Shown here: in pieces, positions 25,921 through 34,388 of the stretch
Position numbering within the stretch: the stretch's first letter is position 1
Layout: every line of letters starts with the position of its first letter
Assembly (NCBI RefSeq): GCF_900176395.1
Contig: NZ_FWXL01000016.1
Coordinates: 1-58,754, forward strand
DNA: 58,754 nt
Reading direction: 5' to 3'
Origin: Novosphingobium sp. B1
GTDB taxonomy: Bacteria > Pseudomonadota > Alphaproteobacteria > Sphingomonadales > Sphingomonadaceae
Made by a program: the position numbers and the translations under genes
Notes under the pieces: model-generated
The model's input: the letters and a program-made list of their open reading frames with translations, nothing else
Told to the model about the DNA's origin: nothing
The model's database searches: none

Positions 25921-26535
25921 TTACTTCCCCAAAGCCGAGGCTTCGCGCGCTGCGGCTTCGATCGTTGCTTCATCGGGCGCGCCCTTGCCGACCACCCAGC
26001 TGCCACCGACGCACAGGACCGGATCGAAACCCAGCCACTCGGGCGCGGTGGCGGCGGTAATGCCGCCGGTGGGGCAGAATTTGCACTGGTAGAACGGGGC
26101 CGCCAACGCCTTTAGTGCGGGAAGCCCGCCCGAAGTGGAGGCTGGGAAGAACTTGAAATGCGACAGGCCAAGATCAAGGCCGCGCATGATGTCTCCGGCC
26201 GAAGCGATGCCTGGCAGGAAAGGAATTCCCGATGCGACCGCAGCCTTGCCAAGGTTTTCGGTCAGGCCCGGAGAGACGATAAATTCTGCGCCAGCGTCAA
26301 TAGCGGCCTTGAGCTCATCAGGGTTGGTAACGGTGCCCGCCCCGACAATTGCGCCTTCGACGGCCTTCATCGCGTGGATGACGTCAAGCGCGGCGGGCGT
26401 ACGGAGCGTAACCTCAAGAACGCGCAGGCCGCCCTTGACCAGAGCGCGGGCCATCGGGAGCGCATGATCGACGTCCTCGACCACCAGGACCGGGATGACC
26501 GGCGCGGTGCGCATGATGGATTCGATCGGCTTCAT
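25921..26535 (-). CDS. eda: 2-dehydro-3-deoxy-phosphogluconate (KDPG) aldolase
   Basis: 204 residues from MKPIESIMRTAPVIPV. It cleaves KDPG to pyruvate and glyceraldehyde 3-phosphate, the last step of the Entner-Doudoroff pathway, the main glucose route of sphingomonads. It has the general-base Glu41 in EVTLRTP, the phosphate loop GAGTV, and the Schiff-base Lys in HFKFFPAS (about K128) followed by PTGGIT. It lies upstream of the PEPC-like gene on the same strand with 24 nt between, so the two are probably co-transcribed, linking glycolysis to anaplerosis. Confidence 0.92.
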   Translation of the reverse strand: MKPIESIMRTAPVIPVLVVEDVDHALPMARALVKGGLRVLEVTLRTPAALDVIHAMKAVEGAIVGAGTVTNPDELKAAIDAGAEFIVSPGLTENLGKAAVASGIPFLPGIASAGDIMRGLDLGLSHFKFFPASTSGGLPALKALAAPFYQCKFCPTGGITAATAPEWLGFDPVLCVGGSWVVGKGAPDEATIEAAAREASALGK

Positions 26536-26661
26536 GGCGTCTCCCCTCGGCGCAAGACAGATGCGCGCTTCGTTTGGTGAAGCGGACTTAACGCGACTCA
26601 ACCGTATTGTGCACCTGCTAAGGACAGGCGCATAGCTATTCTTGGAAGAGGTGCAGGCGGT

Positions 26662-28011
26662 TCAGACCGCAGAGCTGAACTGACGCTCGCCCGAGCGGTA
26701 GGAATCGAAGACAGCGGCTATCGAGCGGGCGTAAGGCTCGTTGCCGGCCTGGAGTTCGAGAGCGTTGCCATCAAGGCGCGCAAGGCCGCGCGCGATGAAC
26801 GGCTCCAGCCGGGCGCGGTTCATGGCCAGCAGGTCCGCATCGATCAGCGCCCTGCCCCGACAAAGGATATCCGTGATGATCTTGCCACGCCGGCGATCTT
26901 CAGGGTTGCTGACAATGCCCTTGCGACCCGGCAATTGATCGGCCCCGACGAGCATCCGGTAACGGCCGGCGTTCTTTTCGGTCTGCACGTAGAGGTCCGG
27001 AAACTCGCTGATCGAGGACGCACCAAGGCCAATCAGGACTTCGGACTGGTCTTCGGTGAAGCCCTGGAAATTGCGGCGCAGCGTTCCTGAACGCGAAGCC
27101 CTGGCGAGGTCATCCTGCGGAAGGGCGAAGTGGTCGAAGCCGACGGCCTGGTAGCCTGCACTGACAAGACGCTGGTATCCTTCTGCCGCCATGCGGAAAC
27201 GGGTGCGCTGATCCGGCAGCTGGCTGGCATCGATGCGCTGCTGCCGTGGTATCACATGGGGCACGTGGGCATAGCCGAACAGGGCGAAGCGATCGGCGCC
27301 CATCGCCACCGACTGGTCGAGCGTCTCGGCGAGAATATCGTCGGTCTGGAACGGCAGGCCGTACATGAGATCGAAATTGATCGAATCCACCCCAGCCTTA
27401 CGCAAGCCTGCCACCGCGCGTTCGATATCATCGCGGGGCTGGACACGCCCGATGGCTTGCTGGACGCGGGCATCGAGCGTCTGCACGCCCAGGCTGGCCT
27501 TGATCACACCGATGCCGCGGATTGCCATGAACCAGCCCGGCTCAAGCGTACGAGGATCGAGCTCGATCGACAGAACCGGCTTTTCGAGGCGGAAGCTGAG
27601 GGTCAGCTTGTCGATCAACCGGACGAAGTCGGTCGGTTTGATGGCATTGGGGCTGCCGCCGCCGAACGCTATGCGCGACACCCTGACCGACGGATGCAGC
27701 AGGCGCGAGACCAGATCGATCTCGTGATGCAGCGCTTCCATATAGGCGGCGAGGCGCTGGGTCTTGTTGGCAGCGCCCGTGTTGCAACCGCAGTACCAGC
27801 AGATTTCGCGGCAATAGGGGATATGGAGATAGAGCGAGACGGTGCCTCGAAGCGCTTTCAACGCCTCGCGCTGGCGGTCCTCGAAGCTTTCCTCGACGAA
27901 TTCGGCGGCAGTGGGATAGCTGGTATAGCGCGGAACAGCCCGTTCGAGCAGTTCGGGCCAATAGGTCCATTGGCCGAAGACTTCGGGCCCGGTCATCATG
28001 TCAGCAGCCAT
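26662..28011 (-). CDS. hemN: Oxygen-independent coproporphyrinogen III oxidase
   Basis: 449 residues from the ATG with AAGG 6 nt upstream (MAADMMTGPE); in-frame ATGs at 28032 and 27999 are alternatives. It is a radical-SAM enzyme decarboxylating coproporphyrinogen III without oxygen. The cluster motif is Cys67-x3-Cys71-x2-Cys74 (PYCREICWYCGC), with the HemN-typical extra Cys. GGGSPNAI and the HIPY block fit the family. It is the last gene of the cbb3 locus and overlaps the small Cys-rich gene, so heme supply and oxidase assembly are transcribed together. Confidence 0.93.
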   Translation of the reverse strand: MAADMMTGPEVFGQWTYWPELLERAVPRYTSYPTAAEFVEESFEDRQREALKALRGTVSLYLHIPYCREICWYCGCNTGAANKTQRLAAYMEALHHEIDLVSRLLHPSVRVSRIAFGGGSPNAIKPTDFVRLIDKLTLSFRLEKPVLSIELDPRTLEPGWFMAIRGIGVIKASLGVQTLDARVQQAIGRVQPRDDIERAVAGLRKAGVDSINFDLMYGLPFQTDDILAETLDQSVAMGADRFALFGYAHVPHVIPRQQRIDASQLPDQRTRFRMAAEGYQRLVSAGYQAVGFDHFALPQDDLARASRSGTLRRNFQGFTEDQSEVLIGLGASSISEFPDLYVQTEKNAGRYRMLVGADQLPGRKGIVSNPEDRRRGKIITDILCRGRALIDADLLAMNRARLEPFIARGLARLDGNALELQAGNEPYARSIAAVFDSYRSGERQFSSAV

Positions 28012-28261
28012 CGCCTTCGCCTTCTCCGTCATCGCCGTTTTCACAACAGCTATCGGCGCTGGCACGCTTGCGCATTGAGATATGACAAATCTTGCAGCAG
28101 GGCAGATTCTTGGTGCCATCGTCCTTTGCAGGGATGCGGATCGGGATCGGCGCACCGCCTCCGCCGCAGGATGCGACCATCATTACGCTGGCGTGGGCGG
28201 GCGACGGCATGGCCATCTGCAACATGGCAAGAGGCGCGAGCAGGCGCAGCAGGCGGCTCAT
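28001..28261 (-). CDS. Small exported Cys-rich protein in the cbb3 oxidase operon
   Basis: 86 residues. A signal peptide (SRLLRLLAPLAMLQMAM to SPAHA) leaves a mature peptide of about 62 residues with seven Cys: one in ASCGGGG, the cluster PCCKICH, SCC, and a terminal Cys after an acidic GDDGEGEG tail. The start ATG overlaps the ccoS stop (ATGA) and its end overlaps the start of hemN, so it is embedded in the operon and probably translated. Cys pairs with a His suggest metal or heme handling (copper or iron), but I do not recognise a family. Acidic tail codons partly double as hemN start-region sequence. Confidence 0.6.
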   Translation of the reverse strand: MSRLLRLLAPLAMLQMAMPSPAHASVMMVASCGGGGAPIPIRIPAKDDGTKNLPCCKICHISMRKRASADSCCENGDDGEGEGDGC

Positions 28262-28407
28262 GGCTGGTCATCTTCCTCGATCAGGATGCGCGCGGCGGCT
28301 CCATCGAGATCGCTGAACTGGCCGCGCTTCAGCGCCCAGAAGAAGCCGGCCAGCCCGAACAGGCCCATGCCGAGCGCGATGGGGAGCATGAAGGCGATCC
28401 CGTTCAT
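28258..28407 (-). CDS. ccoS: cbb3 oxidase maturation protein CcoS/FixS
   Basis: 49 residues beginning MNGIAFMLPIALGMGLFGLAGFF (split at the membrane helix, about 4-24) followed by WALKRGQFSDLDGAAARIL and an acidic end. The Trp-Ala-x-Arg-x-Gly-Gln-Phe-x-Asp-Leu-(Asp/Glu) motif after one helix is diagnostic of CcoS/FixS, needed to load heme and copper into the oxidase. Its start overlaps the ccoI stop by 4 nt and its stop overlaps the next start by 4 nt. Confidence 0.93.
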   Translation of the reverse strand: MNGIAFMLPIALGMGLFGLAGFFWALKRGQFSDLDGAAARILIEEDDQP

Positions 28408-30527
28408 TTGCCTTCTCCTGCAAGACGCAGCGAATTGGCCACGACGATCAGCGAACTGGTCGACATGGCGACGGCAGCGATCAGCGGTGTGACCTGGCCG
28501 AGAATGGCAAGCGGCACCGCAAGCAGGTTGTAGCCGATGGCAAGCGCGAAGTTCTGGCGAACGATGCGCATGGTTGCCCGCGAGACGCGGATAGCGCGGG
28601 GGATCGCGAGGAAGGAGTCACCGGTGAAGACCATGTCCGCCGCCTGCCGCCCGACGTCGCTCGCCGAGCCGGGCGCAATCGAGGCATTAGCGGCAGCAAG
28701 CGCCGGCCCGTCATTGAGACCGTCGCCCGCCATCATCACTTTCAAGCCGGCGCGTTGCAGGCGCTGCAGCGCCTCCTGCTTGTCGGCGGGCGATGCGGCG
28801 GCCTGCGCAGTCAGACCGGTCGCGCGGGCAACAGCCGCCACGGCTGGCACAGAGTCGCCCGAGAGGATCGACGATTCCACCTGCAAGGCCTTTAGTTGTT
28901 CAAGTGCTTCGGCTGCATCGGGACGGAGGCGATCGGCAAAGGGGATGACGCGGACGGCATCGCCTTCGATGCGGAAAGCCGTGGCCATGCCTTGCGAGGA
29001 GGCCGGACGGCCCAGCGCCACGGCAAGACCGTTCCAGCGCGCGGTGATGCCCTGCCCTGCCTCCTCGCGCACATCTTCGAGCGTTGCAGCGCGCACGCCG
29101 CGCGCGCCAAGTGCTTGTACCAAGCCGAGCGACAGCGGGTGACGGCTATGGCTGGCGAGCGCCATGGCGACAGACGCTTGTGCATCGGTCAGCGCGCCCA
29201 AGGCCACCTCGTCGGGCACGGGACGGCCGAGCGTGAGCGTGCCGGTCTTGTCGAGCAGGATGCGGTTGACCTCTGCCATGCGTTCGAGCGCGGAGCCGTC
29301 CTTGACCAGCACGCCGCGCTTGAGCAGTGCACCCGCCGCGACGACTTGCGCCACCGGCACGGCAAGGCCCAGCGCACAGGGGCAGGTGATGATGAGCACC
29401 GCGATGGCGATGACCAGCGAATGATATACCCCTGCTCCGGCGATCATCCATCCCGCGAAGGTGAGCGCTGCCAGCGTGTGAACTGCGGGCGCATAGAGGC
29501 GTGAGGCGCGATCTGCGATGCGGACGAACTTCGAGCGGGACTGGCCTGCCGCTTCCATCAGGCGCGCAATCTCGGAAAGCGCGGTGTCCTGCCCGATGGC
29601 GGTGACGCGCACGTCGACCGGGGCATCGACGTTGAGCGTACCGGCGTAGACGTGCGTGCCGGGTGCGGCTTCTACCGGAGCGCTTTCGCCGGTCAGTAGC
29701 GACTGGTCAAAGCGGGTGGTGCTGCGCAGGACTTCGCCGTCGGCGGCAAGGCGTTCGCCCGCAGCCACGCGCATGAGCATGCCGGGTTGCAGCGACTTCG
29801 TATCGAGCCAGCGGGTTGCGCCGTCCGCCTCGACAACCATGGTGCCGGTAGCCACCTGCCGCAGCAGGGCATCGACGCCCGAGCGGGCGCGGTCACGCAT
29901 CGTGGCGTCGAGCACGCGCCCGGTCAGCAGGAACATCAGCAGCATGAGCACGCCGTCGAACCATGCCTCTGTGCCGCCGGCCAGGGTTTCATAGAACGAC
30001 AGGCCGGTGGCGATGGTAACGCCGATGGAGATCGGCACGTCCATGTTGGTCTTGCCGTGACGCAGGACTTTCCACGCCGAGGCGAAGAACGGGCGTCCGG
30101 CATAGACGATGGCGGGTACGCCGATCATCGCCGAGACCCAGTGGAACAGCGAGCGCGTGGTGCCGTCGGCGCCGGACCAGACGCTGACCGACATCAGCAT
30201 GACGTTCATGCAGGCAAAGGCAGCGACGCCGAGTGGAGCAAGCAGCGGTTTGACCGCCGAGACTGGTTCGGTCTCGATCTCGCGCGGTTGGGCGTCGAAG
30301 CCGGTGGCGGCGAGCGTTGCCACCAGCGTGGGCATTTCAACCTGGGGGGTGTGGACGACTTCGACCGTGCGGGCCGTGAGGTTGGTCCGCGCACTGGCGA
30401 CCCCATCAAGCGAGGCAAGCGCCCGCTCGACCTTGCCCATGCACCCGGCGCAATGCATGCCGGGCACTGCGAGCACGGTGTGGATCGCATCGTCGGGGAC
30501 GACACGAAGGCGGGCGGGCGCGTTCAC
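28404..30527 (-). CDS. ccoI: Copper-exporting P-type ATPase for cbb3 assembly
   Basis: 707 residues. N-terminal heavy-metal domain with GMHCAGC (about 23-29), eight membrane helices, the TGES phosphatase loop, the transport motif CPC (in ITCPCALGLAVP), the phosphorylation site DKTGT, the His-Pro nucleotide motif in SRHPLS, and GDGLNDGPAL. This is the CcoI/FixI type that supplies copper to the periplasmic side for cytochrome cbb3. Embedded with 4-nt overlaps between ccoH and ccoS. Confidence 0.93.
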   Translation of the reverse strand: MNAPARLRVVPDDAIHTVLAVPGMHCAGCMGKVERALASLDGVASARTNLTARTVEVVHTPQVEMPTLVATLAATGFDAQPREIETEPVSAVKPLLAPLGVAAFACMNVMLMSVSVWSGADGTTRSLFHWVSAMIGVPAIVYAGRPFFASAWKVLRHGKTNMDVPISIGVTIATGLSFYETLAGGTEAWFDGVLMLLMFLLTGRVLDATMRDRARSGVDALLRQVATGTMVVEADGATRWLDTKSLQPGMLMRVAAGERLAADGEVLRSTTRFDQSLLTGESAPVEAAPGTHVYAGTLNVDAPVDVRVTAIGQDTALSEIARLMEAAGQSRSKFVRIADRASRLYAPAVHTLAALTFAGWMIAGAGVYHSLVIAIAVLIITCPCALGLAVPVAQVVAAGALLKRGVLVKDGSALERMAEVNRILLDKTGTLTLGRPVPDEVALGALTDAQASVAMALASHSRHPLSLGLVQALGARGVRAATLEDVREEAGQGITARWNGLAVALGRPASSQGMATAFRIEGDAVRVIPFADRLRPDAAEALEQLKALQVESSILSGDSVPAVAAVARATGLTAQAAASPADKQEALQRLQRAGLKVMMAGDGLNDGPALAAANASIAPGSASDVGRQAADMVFTGDSFLAIPRAIRVSRATMRIVRQNFALAIGYNLLAVPLAILGQVTPLIAAVAMSTSSLIVVANSLRLAGEGK

Positions 30528-30994
30528 AGCACTTCGCCCACGGTGCGCCAGACCTTGCCATCGGCTTCGACCGTGACCCGCAAACGCCAGCGACCGGCTT
30601 CCAGCGGAGCAGCGTAAGCGCCAGGGCCGGTCTTGCGCAGGGTCAGGTCAGTCTCGGGCCGCTGGCCAAGCGGGTGTTCGGCAACGGCGGTGACCTTTGC
30701 GCTGGCAATGGTGCCGCCCTTGCTGTCGCGCAGGGTAATGGCCGCCCTGCCCTGCGCATCGCGAGCGATTTCGGCCTTCCAGCCGAGCGCCTGTTCTGCG
30801 CTCGCTTCCTTGAGCCAGCCGTTGAACTGCTGGCTCGCCACATAGGAATTCTCGACCACGACGCCGCCGAATGTCGAGGTGGCAAGCCGCGCCATCAGGA
30901 TGTTAACCGCGATGACCACGCCAAAGAAGCTGACGAGGATCAGGGTGATGTGCTTGCCCGTGAAGGCGCGCGCGATACGGCAGTTCTGGGTCAT
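30524..30994 (-). CDS. ccoH: cbb3 oxidase assembly protein CcoH/FixH
   Basis: 156 residues. One N-terminal membrane helix (ITLILVSFFGVVIAVNILMARLA, about 16-38) precedes a periplasmic domain with the FixH hallmarks VVENSYVASQQFN and GWLKEASAEQ. It stabilises assembling oxidase subunits. It overlaps ccoG upstream and ccoI downstream by 4 nt each. Confidence 0.92.
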   Translation of the reverse strand: MTQNCRIARAFTGKHITLILVSFFGVVIAVNILMARLATSTFGGVVVENSYVASQQFNGWLKEASAEQALGWKAEIARDAQGRAAITLRDSKGGTIASAKVTAVAEHPLGQRPETDLTLRKTGPGAYAAPLEAGRWRLRVTVEADGKVWRTVGEVL

Positions 30995-32508
30995 TCGCCG
31001 CCTCCTTCAGGAAGGGTGAAGCTGGTCTCGCTACGGTCCATGCCGCCCTCGTCATCGGGCGCAGTCAGGACGAAGGCGAATTCGCCGTGGCCCCGTTCGC
31101 GATGGCCTTCGCCGTGTTCGCGGTGGTGTTCGCCATGTTCAGCGCGGCGCCGGTCGATCACATAGATGCGCAGGCGCCGCGTGGTGTCGGCGGGGACGCG
31201 GAACGTGAGTTCACGCTTGGCTGCGGCTGCGTCCATCTCGTCGGTGAACATGGCTGCGCCTTCGAGACCGTCGAGCGCGACGCGGAAAGTGCGCGGGCGC
31301 TCTTCCATGTTGCGCAGCTTGATCGTCCAGGCATTGCGGACGGTGCCGTCCGACAGCATGACGAATTCGGGATTGCGATCCTTGGCGACCGATATGTCGA
31401 GCCGCGCGCGCTGGCCGAGCATGAACAGCATGGCCGCACCGATTGCCGACCACACGCCGAGGTAGATCAGCGTACGCGGGCGGAAGATGGTCTTGAGGAC
31501 CGGCGTCGGCTCCTCGCCCTTCTTCTCCTTTTCGGCATCTACCAGCGTGCAGTAGTCAATCAGGCCACGCGGACGACCGACGTCGGCCATGGCCTTGTCG
31601 CAGGCGTCGATGCAGAGCGCGCAGGTGATGCAGCCGATCTGCGGTCCTTCGCGAATATCGATGCCGGTGGGGCAGACCGCGACGCACTGCATGCAGTCGA
31701 TGCAGTCCCCCAGCGGGGTGGCCGCCTTGACCGCGCTCTTGACCGAACCACGCGGTTCGCCGCGCCAGTCCTTGTAGGTGACGATCAGGCTCTTCTCGTC
31801 GAGCATTGCCGTCTGGATACGCGGCCAGGGGCACATGTAGACGCAGACCTGCTCGCGCATGAAACCGCCGAAGATGAACGTGGTCATCGTCAGGATGAAG
31901 GTGGTGCCATAGGCGACCGGATCGGCAGCGCCGGTCCAGAAATCGTATTGCAGCGTCGGCGCATCGGCGAAGTAGAAGATCCACGCGCCGCCGGTGGCGA
32001 AGCTGATGGCGAGGTAGATGCTCCACTTCAGCGCGCGCTTGCCGATCTTCGCTGCGGTCCACGGTGCCTTCTGCAGGCGCAGCTGTGCGTTGCGATCACC
32101 GTCGATGAAGCGGTCAACGTGCTGGAACAGGTCGGTCCAGACCGTCTGGGGGCAGGCATAGCCGCACCAGGCGCGGCCGACCGCCGAGGTAACGAGGAAC
32201 AGGCCGATGCCTGCCATGATCAGCAGGCCCGCCACGAAGTAGAACTCGTGCGGCCAGATTTCGATGTCGAACATGAAGAACCGGCGGTGTGCGAGATCGA
32301 TCAGCACCGCCTGGTCAGGGGCATAGGGGCCGCGGTCCCAGCGGATCCATGGCGTGCCCCAGTAAATGCCAAGGCACACGATCATGACCAGCCACTTGAA
32401 ACGGCGGAATGGTCCATTGATGGCCTTCGGGAAAACCGCCTTGCGCTTTTCGTAAAGACCGATTTCGTTCGAGTGGTCCGCGCGGAGTTTGGGATCGTGC
32501 GCAGTCAT
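30991..32508 (-). CDS. ccoG: cbb3 oxidase accessory protein CcoG (FixG/RdxA)
   Basis: 505 residues. Five predicted membrane helices carry a polyferredoxin insert with the motifs CGYACPQTVW (about 130), CIDCMQCVAVCPTGIDIREG and GCITCALCIDACDKAM, two [4Fe-4S] sites. The C-terminal periplasmic domain has an immunoglobulin-like fold in relatives. Members help copper insertion by reducing Cu(II). A His/Glu-rich stretch (AEHGEHHREHGEGHRERGHG, about 470-490) is unusual and may bind metal. Overlaps ccoH by 4 nt. Confidence 0.93.
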   Translation of the reverse strand: MTAHDPKLRADHSNEIGLYEKRKAVFPKAINGPFRRFKWLVMIVCLGIYWGTPWIRWDRGPYAPDQAVLIDLAHRRFFMFDIEIWPHEFYFVAGLLIMAGIGLFLVTSAVGRAWCGYACPQTVWTDLFQHVDRFIDGDRNAQLRLQKAPWTAAKIGKRALKWSIYLAISFATGGAWIFYFADAPTLQYDFWTGAADPVAYGTTFILTMTTFIFGGFMREQVCVYMCPWPRIQTAMLDEKSLIVTYKDWRGEPRGSVKSAVKAATPLGDCIDCMQCVAVCPTGIDIREGPQIGCITCALCIDACDKAMADVGRPRGLIDYCTLVDAEKEKKGEEPTPVLKTIFRPRTLIYLGVWSAIGAAMLFMLGQRARLDISVAKDRNPEFVMLSDGTVRNAWTIKLRNMEERPRTFRVALDGLEGAAMFTDEMDAAAAKRELTFRVPADTTRRLRIYVIDRRRAEHGEHHREHGEGHRERGHGEFAFVLTAPDDEGGMDRSETSFTLPEGGGE

Positions 32509-32531
32509 GACCGTGTTGTCCTGTTTTCGGT

Positions 32532-33455
32532 TTATTTGGCGGCAGCGGGGGCTGCAGCAGCTTCAGGAGCGGCGGGAGCAGGTGCTTCCTCGCCGCCACC
32601 CAGCGAGTGGACGTAGGTTGCCAGCATCTTCACCGTGACCGGATCGAGACGCGCGCCCCATGCCGGCATCACGCCGTAGCGGGCGTTGGTCACGGTCTGA
32701 GTCAGCGTCTTGCGATCACCGCCATAGAGCCAGATCGCATCGTTGAGCCTGGGCGCACCGAAAGCGCGACCGCCCTCACCGCTGCCGCCATGGCAAGCGA
32801 CACAGTTCGCAGCGAAGATTTCTGCCCCACGCTGCGAGGCACCGCTCGGCTTTTCCTGGCCGCTGATCACGCGGACGTGGCTGACCACATCCTGCACCTG
32901 GGCAGCATCGAGGATGCCATCGCGCCCGAAGGCCGGCATCTGGCTCATGCGGGTGGCGTCGTCGCCGGGCTGGCGTATGCCGTGAAGCAGGGTCTGGTGG
33001 ATCGTGGCGACGTCGCCGCCCCACAGCCAGTCATCGTCGTTGAGGTTGGGATAGCCTGCGCTGCCAGCCGCACCGTTGCCGTGGCACTGGATGCAGTTGA
33101 CCTTGAACGCGGCGCGGCCACCGTCGATCGCGGCGCGGCGCAAGCGCGGATCGGCAGCGATCTGTCCGATCGAGGCCTCGTCCAGTTCGGCCATGAGGCC
33201 AGCCTTGCGCGTGGCTTCGGCCTTCATTTCCTGATCGAGTTGGCCGCGGCTGGTCCAGCCAAAGGTCCCCGCTGTCGCCTTGTCGATCATCGGCCAGGCC
33301 GGATAGACCACGCAATAGGCAATGGCGAAGGCGATGCAGGCGTAGAAGCTCCACAACCACCACCGCGGCAGGGGGTTGTTCAGTTCCTCGATGCCGTCCC
33401 ATTCGTGGCCGACGGTTTCGACGCCGGTTGCGTCGTCGATGCGCTGCTTAGACAT
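32532..33455 (-). CDS. ccoP: cbb3 oxidase diheme cytochrome c subunit
   Basis: 307 residues. An N-terminal helix (about 33-55) anchors a periplasmic domain with two heme c sites, Cys121-x2-Cys124-His125 (NCIQCHGN) and Cys218-x2-Cys221-His222 (NCVACHGG), with distal Met ligands in QMPAFG and MPAWG. It passes electrons from cytochrome c to CcoO/CcoN. The start overlaps ccoQ by 8 nt. C-terminal end is an Ala/Pro-rich tail. Confidence 0.94.
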   Translation of the reverse strand: MSKQRIDDATGVETVGHEWDGIEELNNPLPRWWLWSFYACIAFAIAYCVVYPAWPMIDKATAGTFGWTSRGQLDQEMKAEATRKAGLMAELDEASIGQIAADPRLRRAAIDGGRAAFKVNCIQCHGNGAAGSAGYPNLNDDDWLWGGDVATIHQTLLHGIRQPGDDATRMSQMPAFGRDGILDAAQVQDVVSHVRVISGQEKPSGASQRGAEIFAANCVACHGGSGEGGRAFGAPRLNDAIWLYGGDRKTLTQTVTNARYGVMPAWGARLDPVTVKMLATYVHSLGGGEEAPAPAAPEAAAAPAAAK

Positions 33456-33618
33456 CGGTTTCGTCCTTGAAGATCGAGTTCGCGACTTCGCGGTTCAGCG
33501 GCTTGGCGCCGGGACGGAACGGCCAGAGGCAAAGCCCCAGGAATATTCCGGTCATGACTACGAGGCCCCAGCTATCGGCGAGATGCCGCAGCAGGTCATA
33601 GGTGGAGTGGGTGCTCAT
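33448..33618 (-). CDS. ccoQ: cbb3 oxidase small subunit CcoQ
   Basis: 56 residues (MSTHSTYDLLRHLADSWG, then the helix LVVMTGIFLGLCLWPF and a PGAKPLNREVANSIF tail). The single helix followed by the conserved FRPGAK is typical of CcoQ/FixQ, which stabilises the complex. Start overlaps the ccoO stop (ATGA) and the stop overlaps the ccoP start. Confidence 0.92.
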   Translation of the reverse strand: MSTHSTYDLLRHLADSWGLVVMTGIFLGLCLWPFRPGAKPLNREVANSIFKDETDV

Positions 33619-34364
33619 CGACCCTTCTCCTTTGCGAGCTTTTCCTGCGCGGCAGGGGCGTTCACATCGACCAGCGTGCCGAGCATCTGGAGATAGGCGA
33701 CGAGCGCATCCATCTCGGTCAGACGGGCCGGATCGCCATCGAAGTCACGCGCCTGCGCCTTGGGGTAGCGCTTGAGCAGATCGCTGGCGTCGGCGTTCGG
33801 GTCGGCCTGCGCCTTGAGGTCCTCATTGGCCTTCTCGATGTCGGTGTTCGAATAGGGCACGCCAACCTGATAGAGCGTGCGCAACTCTGCGGTCATGTCG
33901 CCCGGGTTCAGGTCATGCTCGGCAAGATGAGCGTAGGTCGGCATGATCGATTCCGGTACCACGGCGCGCGGGTCCTTCAGGTGCTGCACGTGCCATTCGT
34001 CGGAGTAGCGGTTGCCGACGCGGGCAAGATCTGGCCCGGTGCGCTTCGAGCCCCACTGGAACGGATGGTCGTACATCGATTCCGCGGCGAGGCTGTAGTG
34101 GCCGTAGCGCTCGACCTCGTCGCGGAACGGACGGATCATCTGGCTGTGGCAGACATAGCAGCCTTCACGAACGTAGATGTCGCGTCCGGCCTGCTCGAGC
34201 GGGGTGTAGGGGCGCATGCCGTCCACCTTCTCGATCGTGTTGTCGATCCAGAACAGCGGGGCGATCTCGACGATGCCGCCCACGGTCACCGCGGCAAAGG
34301 CCGCGATGCCGAGGAGAGTCACGTTGCGCTCCAGTTTCTTGTGCTTTTCCACGATTGTGGTCAT
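33615..34364 (-). CDS. ccoO: cbb3 oxidase monoheme cytochrome c subunit
   Basis: 249 residues. N-terminal membrane anchor (about 15-36), one heme c site Cys69-x2-Cys72-His73 (EGCYVCHSQM), and distal Met in the SIMPTYAHL region. Follows ccoN by 24 nt. The structural subunit that accepts electrons from CcoP. Confidence 0.94.
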   Translation of the reverse strand: MTTIVEKHKKLERNVTLLGIAAFAAVTVGGIVEIAPLFWIDNTIEKVDGMRPYTPLEQAGRDIYVREGCYVCHSQMIRPFRDEVERYGHYSLAAESMYDHPFQWGSKRTGPDLARVGNRYSDEWHVQHLKDPRAVVPESIMPTYAHLAEHDLNPGDMTAELRTLYQVGVPYSNTDIEKANEDLKAQADPNADASDLLKRYPKAQARDFDGDPARLTEMDALVAYLQMLGTLVDVNAPAAQEKLAKEKGR

Positions 34365-34388
34365 GGGATTTTCTCCGGATGCGTCTGA

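Noticed and set aside
25168..26115. Plus-strand open frame opposite PEPC and eda
   Set aside because: No start signal or domain; both minus-strand genes are clear.
31087..32616. Long plus-strand open frame opposite ccoG
   Set aside because: Shadow of ccoG; low-complexity acidic/Arg composition is the complement of ccoG codons.
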